A DNA stretch of 64,000 nucleotides from Artemisia argyi (taxonomy: Eukaryota; Streptophyta; Magnoliopsida; Asterales; Asteraceae). The stretch lies in NCBI GenBank assembly GCA_030686995.1, contig CM060698.1:140077106-140141105 (forward strand), in the 5' to 3' direction. This document shows, piece after piece, positions 24,060 to 36,429 of this stretch. The stretch's first letter is position 1, and each line of letters begins with the position of its first letter. Below the pieces are notes generated by a model, which saw only the letters and a program-made list of their open reading frames with translations, made no database searches and was not told the origin of the DNA. The position numbers and the translations under genes are program-made.

Positions 24060-25460
24060 TAAATGGCTTGGACTATCCATAACACAAAACCCATGACCCA
24101 TGTGCATTAATGTGTATTACACCATGCATGACGTCACAATGGGTAAAACCCATGACCCATGACCCAAAGTCCATAACCCAAGATGTATTTGACATCATGC
24201 ATGACATCATGTTGGGTACCCATGACCCAAAGTTCATGACCCACATAACCCATAACCCAAGTAATGAGGAGCGTCGGCGGATCCCGGAGGATCCCTTTGG
24301 TTTACAAGGGCCAGATCCCTTTCAAAGGGATCCGGGTGTAGCTTTCCCTTTTTATGCCTATAAATAGCAAACCATTTCTAACCATTTCCACATACCTCAA
24401 CATACTTTCTATCTACCATTTCTAACACATTTAGATCAGTAGGAAAACATGTAAAACGCCTTATTTCTCATATGATCATAATGCTTCTAACTCTCATTTT
24501 GTTGTAAGCATACTCCCGAAGTGATCCTCCAAAGCAAGCTTAGAGATTTTGCATCATCATCCACCACAAGCGTACATACATGAAGATCTATCACAACAAG
24601 CCTAGGGAACTTGTGATCTTCATTGAAGGCTTGTTATTAAAGGAAGTTCATTTAGTTTAGTCACTCATATCCATTAGACACATTGTCTTGGATCTTCTTC
24701 TAGTATATCTAACTAGATTAGATGGTTTATGTGTTTGTGCCATAAAACACAAGGTTTGTTATGTTGGGCCACAAAACGTAATGGGTTTCATAGATGTGTT
24801 GTGTAGATTGGTGTAGTGGGACATTGGTTCCACATGATGTGTTATGATAATTAGTGTTGATCAGGTAGTAGTTCCTCCTTTGTAATGGAACCCGGTATCT
24901 AGCCTTGTACCGGATAAAGTGTAGGCGACGTCGTGTAAATGTTTGGTTCTACCTCGTGGAAGAACCTAATATTTAGCTTTGTACCGGATAAAGTGCAAGC
25001 AACGTTGTGTAAGGTTTCTCCGCGGAGAATGGAGCTTGTTGATCTAGTGAAGTAACTCTGGAGTAGGTGACTCGGGGAGTGGAGTAGGGCGAAGAGGAAC
25101 TTCGTGACCAAACCACTATAAATCCTCGTGTCCGGTCCACATATCATTTTTACTTATCGCTTTACTTTTATACTTGCTTTATATTGCTGATTGTCTTTTT
25201 GTTGACACGTTACATAGTACGTCAAGCTTGATCGGCAATTTGTCATAAGGATATTTTTAGAGAAGAAAAATAAACCGGACTAATAATGGTGAAACTTTAT
25301 TTATTATAAACCATTTGTCTTGCGGAATCTTATGTGATATTAAGGGGTTGGCCTTACATGTCGTAATATGTTAAAAGCATCCTCCCGTCGAGATTAGCAA
25401 ACACAATGGTTTATACTATATTTGATACAAAAGTTTTAAGTTTTAAACAGAAACGTATTC
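24060..25460 (+). repeat. Truncated copia-related LTR/leader remnant
   Basis: 24130-24260 is built from CATGACCCA repeats. A TATA box (TATAAATAG) lies at 24358-24366. 25255-25440 shows the same order of motifs as the leader of the intact copia at 48680-48830: GGACTAATAA(T/C)GGTGAAAC, then a TCTTG...CTTA block, then CTCCC-x2-(G/T)CGAGA(T/C)TAGC. I infer the 5' part of a diverged related element without its coding region. Primer-binding site and ends were not found. Confidence 0.45.
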
Positions 25461-25731
25461 ACCCTTCCCCTCGATCGTTTCCACTTTCCACAATACTAAA
25501 AATAATTACCATATTGGATCATAAAAATGGAAATTTCTCAAATAAAATTCTATACTGATTAATTCTTTACCATTCCTATATTTCCAATATTTACGTTCTA
25601 TTCTATCTTATCCCCATTCCGGGTGGGGAACCCGAATCTTACCAACAAGGAAGGACGGGAGCAATAGTGAAAATATTGTAATCCACTTTGCTCTATATGT
25701 GTACTCCTAATTCACTTTCAATAAAATTGAC

Positions 25732-25910
25732 GGATGAGGATCCTCTCAAGTTGTTGGGATAACTTGATTCAAGTTAGATGATCCTCAACCATTAGATTAA
25801 AATCAAAGGTTAAAAATCCACATCTTTGTAGTAAATCTTGACATTTGATTTTAATCTAATAGTTGAGGATCCTCTAACTTGACTCAAGTAACTTGAGAGG
25901 ATCCTCACCC
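25732..25910. mobile_element. Mutator-type MITE
   Basis: A 179-bp foldback element whose ends (GGATGAGGATCCTCTCAAGT and inverted complement) flank inverted arms with a short loop. An exact 9-bp target duplication AAAATTGAC lies at 25723-25731 and 25911-25919. The 9-bp duplication points to the Mutator superfamily. Confidence 0.88.
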
Positions 25911-26005
25911 AAAATTGACAAAAAGTAAATCTTGACCAAACATATTCACGTACTTGTCCAAATATGATAATAGACGTATTCATAGATTTTAATTGGGAAA
26001 ATATG

Positions 26006-26040
<35 letters not shown>

Positions 26041-26149
26041 GTTATACTTGTCAAAAACCATATTCATAATATCGAACTAAAAAAAGTACTTTTCATAACA
26101 CGACATTTTTGTCATTATGTAAGTAATAAAGACAAAAAAATATAATGTG

Positions 26150-26770
26150 ATAACCATTTTACCCGTGGATTTTTGAAATTACATCCGCCGTCTCTAGGGT
26201 AAATTACATAAATGGTCCATGTGGTTTAGCGAAAATTTCATCCACAATCCTTAATATATATATATTTTAATTTGTTACATTTTTTATACGCTTTTTATAC
26301 GTTTTCACCCGTTTTCATTTGTTTTTCTTACGTTTTTGTCCGTTTTTTGTTTGGAAAAGTTTTTTCGAATTTGTTTTTCAACTTTTTTTTTCGGCACATG
26401 TGAATTTTTTTTTCGAAATTTTTTATTGAAAACTTTTTTTCGTTACATGTGAATTATTTTTTAATCGGAAAAGAATTTTATTAGAAAATATTACGAAAAA
26501 AATTCAATCTTTTTTCCACATGTCACGAAAAAAATTCAAAAAAAAAATTATTTCAGAAAAAAAATTCGACAAAAAAATTACGAATTTTTTTTTGAAAATG
26601 AATTTCGAAAAAAAAAATTGGAAAAAAATTCCTAAAAAAACTAGGGACGGTGGATGCAATTTTTTCCAAACGACAAGGACCATTTATGTAATTTAGCCTA
26701 GGGACGGTGGATGCAATTTTCGCAAATCCACATGGATCATTTATGTTATTTGAAAGGGTAAAATGGTCAT
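26150..26770. mobile_element. Foldback element with homopolymer-rich core
   Basis: Arms at ~26150-26250 and ~26650-26770 are inverted copies (GTAAATTACATAAATGGTCC versus GGACCATTTATGTAATTTAG, with adjoining CCGTC/GACGG and TGGAT(G/T)-AATTT segments). The core alternates TTTTTTCG/CGAAAAAA strings and is itself nearly self-complementary. The right arm is partly duplicated (26640-26700 and 26695-26745). Superfamily not determined. Confidence 0.7.
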
Positions 26771-27119
26771 ACTAATTAAATAAAAACAAAAGTGTCAATA
26801 TTAGTGTTGTATTTTTTTTAGTTCGCTACTATGACTTTTTGACAAGTATAATGCTTTTTTATGGTGTCTAATGTCTTCCCATTTTAATTTGATTATACAT
26901 TTACAGCATGCATAATACCCGATCTTTAATTTCACACCATCTTATTCTTTTTCCTTTAAGATTATGGTGTTACTATAATCTTTAAAGATTATGGTATTAC
27001 TATAATAAGCTTCAAATACAATAAATATGATATTACACAAGATTAAAACGTGAAAATTATATCATTGGACAAACTTTCACATTATCATACCCTCTTTCTC
27101 AACCCCAAACCCTGCTCCA

Positions 27120-27129
27120 TATATATAAG
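27120..27129 (+). promoter_or_regulatory. CNOT9 TATA box
   Basis: TATATATAAG lies ~125 bp upstream of the CNOT9 start codon, with a pyrimidine/C-rich stretch (CCTCTTTCTCAACCCC) just before it. This predicts a 5' leader of roughly 90-100 nt. Confidence 0.6.
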
Positions 27130-27249
27130 TAGAGACTGACACATTCACTCGAAACCATTCTCTTGAAGACATAGATTCTAGCCAGTGAAAGTTCTTCAAT
27201 TCTAAAAAGAAGAGTGTGTGTGTGTTTGCCCTTGTACACATAAGAAAGA

Positions 27250-30200
27250 ATGGAGAAGTTGCCAGAAACACTATATGTTGATCCAACGGGTGCATCATCA
27301 CCTACCGCCCGAAAAGATTCTGCATCCATCGAGCGTGCCAAGGTTGAGCACTATATACGCTTGCTTCATCAACCTTTGCTTAGAGAAGAAGCTCTTGCCT
27401 TGCTAAACAAGGTACTTAATTAAACCAGTTGATTACAAGTTAACATATATTAATAATTCTAGCTATTACATATTGCTTAACAAATTTGTTGGTGTTGTCC
27501 CTAGTATATAGATGTCGATCAATATATATATATTTTTTTTCGTCTCGTTCATATGTGATTGTAGAGTTAATTGTTTTGCATAACTTTTTACCGGTCTCTT
27601 GTGTGTTTGAGTTCATTGGCGAGCATGTATAGCATAATTTGCTGATTTTTTCATTAAGAATTATGTCTTAAACATTTGTCCAAAGTTTTTGTTTTGCTTT
27701 AGCACATTTCTCTTGAATTTTATCTACTTTTCTTAATTAAATTCTAATTAATTTGTACAAAAGTTTTGTTCCTTTGCATTAATGTATATTTGTTTGTTTG
27801 CTTCTAAATAGTTTGGGTTAAACCTTATTGAATTTATATTATCATTTTTAATTATCAACTAAGCATTCAATGTTTTACAATGTCCAAATAAATCCGGTAA
27901 CAAATTTATAAGGTTTCATTAATGCATATGCAATTATCTAGCAAACACAAATCTGCTTGAATAGCTAATGAAATCAACAAAATAGCTAAAGCATTCAATT
28001 TCAAGATTCCATCATTTTGATGAAGTTATTAACTCTCAAGCTAACAATTATAATGTTTATCCACGAGACGACGATTATTTATTCTTGAATTATATTTTCT
28101 TGATCTAGGAACGAAAAATTGATGACATGGCCGTGCTAGTATGGAATTCGAAGAATGTACCTTTTATTTTGCTACAGGTATGCAAAAGTTCACTAGCTTA
28201 TAAGTCCCGTATACGTACGGGGTTTACACATTTTTTTTTTTTTTTACTCTATGAACATATAAGAATTTACTCGTGAAAATTATAATATAAGTACAATTAA
28301 TAAATATGCATGAGTTTTTCAGTATGTTTAATATCTACTAATATTGTGTAAAAAGTTTTATTTGATGAAAGATTTAACTTTGTTTAGTTGACAATATACA
28401 AGTTGATGTTGTTGTTTAACTTTAATTATTGATATCATGTTGTACAAAATGTGTAAATTTAGCATCACATAATAAGCATTGATGAAGTTAAAATATACTC
28501 CGTAAAGTTTTTTAAAATTGTTTTTGGAATATCCATATACAAACTTTAAATAATAATTACATGAATATTTGTTATAAGTACAATCATGTATATTTATTTT
28601 CATATCATAGTAACTCGTGCTTACCATTTGATATTTATATTACCGTTAATAATATTTAGCCGTATTTAATATTCAAACCCGTGTACGCATAGATTAAACT
28701 TTTAAATAAGATAACACGAGTCCTTATTTAACGTATATAGTAAAAAAAATATTTTAATAGATGAAAGTTTAAAACTAATATTTATTTTAAAATTAACATA
28801 TATTAAAACTAATTTGTATATTTACCAAATTTTGTAATTTTAATGAATGAAAGTCTCAAACTAATACTTATGTAATTGTAAACAAAGTTCATATTATAAA
28901 GTATAGGGGGTATAAAGTATAAGGGGCTATTTGTTTATTATCTAAATTTATTTTTAAAAAAAAAAAACATGAAAACTTATAATTTTACACTTAACTCTAT
29001 ATAATATATTTAAAATTCAACCACTAAAGTTTTATTACTTACTTCATAAATTTTTAAGTTTTTGTTTTTATAAATTTGACACCTATATTTTTATGTATTT
29101 TTTTCTCAACCAAATTTACTAAAATTTGACCAAAATCAATTCAATTTTGACTTTTTATTGGCCAATCATATTGCTTGAATTCGCTTATGTGTCAAAATTG
29201 AGCTCTCTTATTGGTCCATTTTTTTTTCAATAAGAATCACATGAGCCTTTATTGAATGCGAATAGTTAAAAAATAATACTTTTTCCGAATATCCTTACTT
29301 AATCTCATAAAAAGTGATAACATGAGTCGGTCATATATGTATAATCTCGTGTATTTATTTAGATGACACAGTAACTCGTGCTTTCTTTTTTATATTTATA
29401 ATTTCATGCAAATACAAGGTTAATATATAATGATAATAATCTTTTATATAATAAAACAAAACCCTATTGGAATTTTCCATTTCAAAAAAATGGATTCATA
29501 CCTTATTTAGTAATAATTTGATTTTAAAAAATATTATTTTCTTATTAGATAACATTTTATATTTATCTATAACACAAGTAAAAGATAAATACAAAAAATA
29601 TAGATAAGATGCAATTAATAATAAGTTTAAAATTTTTAAATAATTATCTTTAATAATAAAAAAACTATAATTAAACATTATAAATCAAACAAAACAAATA
29701 TTAAATTATTTTTTTTAATAAATAAAAATATATGATTCAAAAAATTAAAAAAAAAAATCCCGCGCGTGCGCGGGCATTATAACTAGTTATAAATAACAAT
29801 AATATATGAGTCGAGTTATTCTACAAACCAAACATTCCTCACATATCAAGGGACTCATCCCCAACATCCATCTAAAAAGAAAATCAATGGTTGAGATTAA
29901 AAACATTTTAATATTTCACCTATTTTTTATAATTTAAATATCTCTTAAACCGTTAATTGTTAAGCGAAAATATTTACACCATCGCGACGGACATTTAATT
30001 ATCTTTCTATAGACGGGCACTTTGATATACTTTCGAAAAGAAAAAAAAAATCCTTTTTTTCACATTTTTTTTTCTTTGCCGAAAAAAAAATCATATATGA
30101 TATTACATATCATATAATATCATATATGATATGTAATATCATATATGATATGATATGTAATATCATATATGATTTTTTTGGCCACGAAAAAAAACGTGAA

Positions 30201-31056
30201 AAAAACGAAAAAAAAAATTGTCAAAAATATGTCAAAGTGCCTATCTATAGAAAGATAATTAAATGCCCAGCGTAACGGTATAATTTTTTTCGCTTAACGA
30301 TTAACGGTTTGAAAGATATTAATATTTGAAAAAACAGGATGAAAGTGGGTTTTTTTAATTGTTGGGATTAATCTCATCCATTAGATCAAATAAAGATGGA
30401 GGGAAGATGGAGGGTAGAGATTAGTCCCTTGGCATTTAAAAAAAGTTTGGTCCTCAAATGATCTTATATCATAATATATTGTTGCATTTTTTTATAAAAT
30501 ATAAAGTATAGAGGGTATAAAGTTTAGGGGTATTTATTAAATTTATAAAATTATTAAAAAAAAAGTTAATAACTATACTCTAGTCTATATAATTTATTCA
30601 AAATTTAATAATTACCTAAAATTAGATTAATTACCCTTCATTTTTTAAGTATTTTTTTTACAAAATTGACACATGTTTTTTTTAGCACTTTTTGTAAATT
30701 AGACGAAAATTAAATAGTTCAGCCAAATTGAACTTCAATTTTGACTTTTATTAGCCAATAAGAATGCTCAATTTTGACACCTAGATAGACTGATGCACTC
30801 TCATTGGTCCAATTGCAATTCTCAACCTTCTATTCCACTTTGTGGAGTAAGAGATTAAATTTACAATCAAGCATAAACTTTCATAAATGGGTTCATTACA
30901 CCCAGTTTCATGGACTTGTGTGTAACATTATCAATTTTGCAGTTTTTAGTAAATTTATAAATAAATCAACTATTTATGTAATTCAAACTTTAATTTTTTT
31001 TTATTAATATTATTGTTTTTTTTGTTATTATAAATCACTTTATTAGAAACTCAAAA

Positions 31057-31106
<50 letters not shown>

Positions 31107-32598
31107 AAACCTCGTATACGGGTCTTAAATATAAGCTTAGGTACGGGTTATTGCGATATGCAATTAATTATACAAGACCCGGGCATCAATTATTTAATGA
31201 AATAATCTTTATAATATTGTTATTGAATTAAATTAACTTGTATGCTAAAACCCTTTGTATGCACGAGATTATAAGATATATAAACACATATATGTACTAA
31301 ATTTGACTTATATAAAATTTTGTACATGCACAGGACATATTAATGATAAAGAAATAAAAGCATATATGCATTCAAAATTACTATATTTACTATTAACATA
31401 TTTTTCATTTTTTTAGTAAACATTGAGCATAAGTAAAAGTATGCTATTGTTATTGTTATTGATAAAATATGTATTTATAATAAACAAAAAATAAAAATAA
31501 ACTAAAACTATGTTGCAGTAACTGGAATAAGAAACTGATTAGTAGCCAAAAGCTTACAATACTATCAATGATTTTATTTGAACTAATCAAAATTTTAAGT
31601 ACATTACTATATCTTATATTGCTAGCCTAAACATTCATCATTCCCATGCTCATTAAAAATAGGATTAGGTCGAAGAATAGCAATGTACTTTTCCAAATAT
31701 ACGGATTTGGTATGTGAACTTTAAAAAAGTTGTGTAAATGTAACAAACTTTCATAAGTGTTTCAATTTGATACGTAATGATGGCGTGTCATAAACATTCA
31801 TAACTTTCATAAGTGTTTCAATTTGATACGAAAAGTACTTGATGATGACGTGTCATGTTTATGACACGCCATCATTACGTATCAAATTGAAACACTTATG
31901 AAAGTTTGTTACATTTATACAACTTTTCACGTACCAAATTGGTACATTTGAAAAAGTACATTGCTATTCTATGCTAATCCCTTAAAAATATATTAGTTTT
32001 GGTTTTGGTGTTTGTGGCATTTAGTTTCAGACTATCTTAATCATTTAATTGAGATCGTTTGAATGAGCTCGTGAATAACCAAACAACTACATTATTCAAA
32101 CATTACAGGAAATTATGGCGGCCTACAAGTTACTGTCACCTCCTGTACTCAATATGAAAGAAGCAACGAGAGTCTGCAATGCGGTGGCCTTATTCCAGGT
32201 TGATATTTGTTATTTCTTGCATTTTTTACTCAACTAGTTTATAAGACTCATAGAGTGTCACAGTGACATAAATTTTGGCCTTTTGACCCATCGTAGTTAA
32301 ATATAACATGTTACGCCTGATTGTTTAATTTATCATGATACTGAACGTAACAATTATGTATTTTGTTCATGTGGCAGGCGATGGCATCTCATCCCGACAC
32401 GAGAATGGAAATTGTGAGAGGTAAGCTCCAGTTTCTTGTATTTTGTTGATGTATCTTAGCTTCATCAGACATCGGATGTCTTAGAATAGATAGTTCTTTG
32501 TATTTTGTTGATGTATCTGATTTGGGAAATGCCCAATATCAGTTTTATGGTTATTTTCATGATGTAAATTTTGGTTAAGTAATATATAATTCACCTTT

Positions 32599-32652
<54 letters not shown>

Positions 32653-34155
32653 CCAGTTTCTTGTTAGCAATCTATGTCAAAATGCTGGCAATTATTCGGA
32701 TCAAGTTCATTCATTTTGCAGCCAGAGTGCCTGTTTATATTTATCCATTCATGAATACTACTGAGAACCGACTCAAGCATTTTGATTACTTACGCCTCAC
32801 TAGCTTAGGCGTTCTCGGTGCGCTTGTGAAGGTGCTAATTAGTTTATCCTTGTTCAAACTTTTTTTAATAATTAAGTACGTTCCCATATAAACACCTTGC
32901 TCAATATCTTGCATTTTGATCATACTATACACAGGTGGAAGATAATAATAGCCCCCAAATCATTCATTTTCTTCTGGACACAGAAGTGATTCCATTGTGC
33001 CTTCGATGTATTGAAGTGGGCAGTGAACTTGCAAAAACGGTACACTTTAGTGTCAACTAGAGTTATCAAAATGGTGTTGAATAATCGGAGCAAAAAAATG
33101 CTAAATTTTAGTCATCTAACAATTTATTATGCAACCAATTTTATTATGCAGGTTGCAGCCTTTGTGATCAGTAAGATTCTTATGTATGAAGAGGGGCAGC
33201 GATACCGCGGAACATTTCCGGAGCGGTTTTATGCGATATCAAATGTTTTGGCCAAAGCTCTGGACAAATATCCTGGAAAACCACCAATTCAGTTGCTGAA
33301 ACATATTTTAACTTGCTTCAAGCGCCTGACTGAAGTGTCTAGGTTAGTCGGGTAAATTTTGACCCCTCGAAACTTTTAGCTATGTAGTTTTTATACTTCA
33401 GTTAATGTTTGTGATTGCTTTTGAAGACTACTTATCTGCTTCTAGTGTTTTACTAAGCAGTTTTGAATAAGCAAATCAGAGCTCCTTATCCCAAACAAAA
33501 CATTTTGTTTCAGTTACTAATAATCATTAATCAGTAAGCAATTTGGATTATCAGTCCAAAAATGCTCGATGCATCAAAACATAATAGGAATATGAGAAGT
33601 TCAATAACAGATCCAAAACACCCCCATCACGCCTTTATTATCGTTTTGGTTTTATAACTAATGGTGGCCAAATTTACTTACAGGGCTTGTGATGCGATGA
33701 GCAGATGTTACCCTGCCAAATTGAGAGATCCTGCATATCTCAACTTCGCTTGTGTAAGACGTTTATATGCATACATACATATCACATACATAACTACAAT
33801 AGATCATTTGTGAAAGTCGTTGTGATCATATATCCATTGATATATCACAAACCTGTGACTGAATAATGATGTTCTTTATTTGAAAGAATTCGGGCTTATA
33901 TGGTTGTAAACACTTGAATGCATGTACTTTTTGTGACTTTTGGACAGTTAGAAATATTTTACATTTTCCGTGGTTCAAGTTTTTTACTTTTAACTAATAG
34001 AACCATTAACTACATACACGAGTTTACTTATTCTATATACTCATACATACATGGAAATTTGATCTGTGCTTTACTTTTTGTAGGAAGATCCAGCTGTTCG
34101 AAGACTCGCTGATCAAGTGCTCCAAAATGTGATTGTTCATAGGACATTCTGTTGA
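27250..34155 (+). CDS. CNOT9: CCR4-NOT complex subunit 9 (RCD1/CAF40 family)
   Basis: Nine exons: 27250-27411, 28109-28177, 32109-32198, 32378-32420, 32722-32831, 32935-33039, 33152-33342, 33684-33753 and 34084-34155, all with GT-AG introns. The spliced frame is 912 nt, encoding 303 residues, close to human CNOT9 (299). The protein is an armadillo-repeat RCD1 domain throughout. Family signatures include [98 protein letters not shown] and a short C-terminus without the animal proline tail. CNOT9 scaffolds the deadenylase complex by binding CNOT1 and recruits mRNA-targeting factors, so it acts in cytoplasmic mRNA decay. No frameshift or missing segment is seen. The poly-repeat insertions are confined to introns 2 and 4. 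Confidence 0.93.
28193..29786. mobile_element. Helitron-like termini facing outward
   Basis: At the right end, hairpin CCCGCGC-GT-GCGCGGG (29759-29774) is followed by CATTATAA and CTAG then T, the layout of a Helitron 3' end. At the left end, read on the minus strand, hairpin CCCGTA-CGTA-TACGGG (28205-28220) is followed by nine bases and CTAG then T (28193-28196). Two opposed 3' ends suggest two nested or recombined elements rather than one. No helicase coding sequence is present. Confidence 0.5.
29846..30433. mobile_element. Foldback element with ~200-bp arms
   Basis: Arms ~29846-30035 and ~30228-30433 are inverted (CAAGGGACT at the left, AGTCCCTTG at the right, with matching AAAGATAATTAAATG and CCGTTAA segments). 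The centre (30085-30175) is a palindromic array of ATCATATATGAT/ATTACATATCAT units. Classification beyond a TIR element is uncertain. Confidence 0.7.
31661..31981. mobile_element. MITE with long inverted arms
   Basis: About 320 bp, almost entirely an inverted repeat (AATAGCAATGTACTTTTCCA and its complement near the right end; TTTCATAAGTGTTTCAATTT in both arms). It is flanked by TTAAAAAT (31653-31660 and 31982-31989), an 8-bp duplication compatible with hAT. One arm segment is tandemly duplicated. Confidence 0.8.
32423..32664 (+). repeat. Poly(A)-tailed retroposed insertion in CNOT9 intron 4
   Basis: A ~157-bp sequence followed by ~50 A residues (about 32598-32649) lies between two copies of AAGCTCCAGTTTCTTGT (32423-32439 and 32648-32664). 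The target duplication plus A tail is the signature of LINE-mediated retroposition. The inserted body looks like the 3' end of a transcript (untranslated-type sequence) and has no frame. It sits two bases after the exon 4 donor GT, leaving that splice site intact. Confidence 0.85.
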
Positions 34156-35639
34156 TCCATTAACAGAGGCTGGGATGTTTTCGTAGTAACAAAAAAGATC
34201 TATTTTACATAAAGTTAGATACTTTTTTGAGAAGTTTTCTGTATTCATGGAACCGGTTGTATCAACTTGCTGACCATTAGCTTTTATTAGAGAATGCATG
34301 ACTTTTGAAGTTGTTTAACCAAAAGCTTTTATATGCATTAATTGATCAGTTCAAATGAATAATGGTCAAACGCAAAAGAGAAATACTATATCCTAATCCC
34401 CCTACACATCCTCCTACTTATCCTCCTACCACTTAGGTGTCAATCATACATAAACTTATAAACATGGCCCACTTTTTCTCTCGCCGTTAGATGATTGGCA
34501 CCTAAGCATTAGGTGGATAGAATGATATAGCATTTCAATGTGCAAAAATATGATCTGAATTAGTGACATTTATGTTTATAATTCTACAGTTTAAAGATCA
34601 ACTAACATCAGATTATGTTCACCTTGGTACGTAAGACTCGCATGGTTCCTAGATAATTACCAAACATATACATGCCTTTCAAAAAAAAAAAGAAATTACC
34701 AAACATATACAAAGCAGCTTCCTGAATGGGTTATGTATATAAGTGAATAGCTACGGCCTACAAACATGATAGCATATGTGCTAAGGTGCTATCCCACTAA
34801 CTCTAACACAATTAATCCAAAACCAATGCATTTGATACACTAAATGCACACAATGCAGGGAGGTGATTGTACACTATCAAAATGACTTGGCACAAAACTA
34901 AAGTTTCTTTTTCTTATTTTGGTGCGGTGACATATGAATTTCCTTTCTATATATAGTATAAGAGAAGTTAAGTAGCAAAAAACAAATTACTAATACAAGT
35001 ATCATCTCTTATTCACTAGTAAACATATGAAATATCAAAACAAGACAATCTTGTGTGTCTACAACATATGAAAAAGTTACAAATAACTCCATAAATTCTT
35101 GAGACGTTTAAGACAATTTTTATGGTAGGATTGTGTTTTTATTCTTGAAGATAGAGGTTGGTTTTGTATTATCATCGCATCGTGTATCCACTGATATGAT
35201 GTTGATGAAGAATGTGTGTTCACTTTACCTCATTAGTTTCTAACATTATGATGCACTATCACTAAATAATATATGAAAAACCACAAAAAATAGTGGAGTA
35301 TTAAAAAAAGTGGGGTTAACTGCAGCAAAATGTAGCATGCTTCCAGTTTTTGGTCATTTGTACTATAAACTTTGTTTCCCTTTTCCCTATTACATGTAAC
35401 ATGGTTACATTTTAACACAATCTGTTACTGTAAACTTGGTTTCCTTTTCCCTATTACATGACTTTATATTTTATAACAATGAATTAAAATAAACTGAATT
35501 ATGTTGCATTTCAGAGAACTTATTTTTCATTCAATTGCATCCAGATGCAAGTATGTTACATACAAAAAGAAAAGCGAAATATGTTGTAGGCAATGACAGG
35601 AAGGTGAGAAAAGATTACATTTTGGTGCAGTTAATCCTA
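34156..35639. other. CNOT9 3' region and intergenic DNA
   Basis: Probable CNOT9 3' UTR in the first ~200 bp (AATGAATAATGG near 34355). The rest shows no gene. 35340-35470 contains a short duplication (CTTTGTTTCCCTTTTCCCTA / CTTGGTTTCCTTTTCCCTAT). Confidence 0.4.
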
Positions 35640-36415
35640 AAATATTATACAAATTTAGATGGAAACATAAATATGAACATGAACGGTTCGGCTCTTGATG
35701 TTGCACAATCCAGATGAGCATAATATCGGCACTTCTCGCATTTATATATCCAGAGTTTCAATTCTCATCAGGAAAAAAAACCACCACATACCCCAACCTG
35801 GGTTTAAATTTGGCTTCTTGATATCCGTTTTTAAAAAGGAATAAGCAACGGTTGGTGGGTGAGTATGAGAGAAAAAAAGTGGATGTAGTATGTTGTATTA
35901 GTAACTTTTTCGACAAGAATACACAGTCACTATGGGTTAGTGGGCTAGGACAAGTAGTATATCGGTAGAAGACCCCTTGATGTTCCTTAGCACAAGCATC
36001 ACACTCGCACAAAATCTATTTACTGATAGATAGTAGCGGGTGTATGTGGCTCGGATGATGAATAATATTGTTTTGTAGCCATTTCACAGCACAATTTATG
36101 TCAATGTCAAAATCACATTGAGAACAATGACAACTTTAGGCTTATGATAGCTTAAACAAATATCACATCTACAGTCAAGGACCCTTAGGAGAAGAGTAAG
36201 GTTATGACCAATGTGGGACGTGTGTTCAGTGTTGCTGGAAGAAGTGCACAGTATTTGTGAATCGAGTATTGACATTGGTCGATCACATTTGTAGTAATAC
36301 CTGTGAAACCAGCTGATTTCTTGAGCACATCTGTCACATGAACATTTGAATTCTTGTTTTGCAACTGAATCCACATGCCCCTCTTCGTCTTCGTCTTCAT
36401 CTTCATCTTCCTCAT
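35640..36415 (-). pseudogene. DC1-domain (Cys/His-rich) protein pseudogene, left copy
   Basis: Successive minus-strand segments in different frames encode DC1 (plant C1-like) zinc-finger pieces: CSCDRCAQEISWFHRYYYKC, then SIHKYCALLPATL, CRCDICLSYHKPKV, CECDACAKEHQGVFYRYTTC, and a last YKCEKC..AHLDCA module near 35720. Frame changes and stops separate them (an expected CxxC is destroyed after YYKCD). Such proteins normally have tandem DC1 modules thought to bind lipids or zinc-dependent partners. This copy is inverted relative to the one starting at 36430. Confidence 0.7.
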
Positions 36416-36429
36416 ACCCTTACCCTTCT

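Larger units (their letters stand above)
28178..32108 (+). other. CNOT9 intron 2, filled with transposon remnants
   Basis: 3931 bp, AT-rich, against introns of ~100-330 bp for most of the rest of the gene and 697 bp for intron 1. It contains Helitron-like ends (28193-29786), a foldback element (29846-30433), a TAT/ATT microsatellite (about 31060-31107) and a MITE (31661-31981). Short frames inside are AT-rich noise. Confidence 0.85.

Noticed and set aside
30804..31007. 67-codon frame within CNOT9 intron 2
   Set aside because: AT-rich chance frame without motif, lying between transposon remnants.
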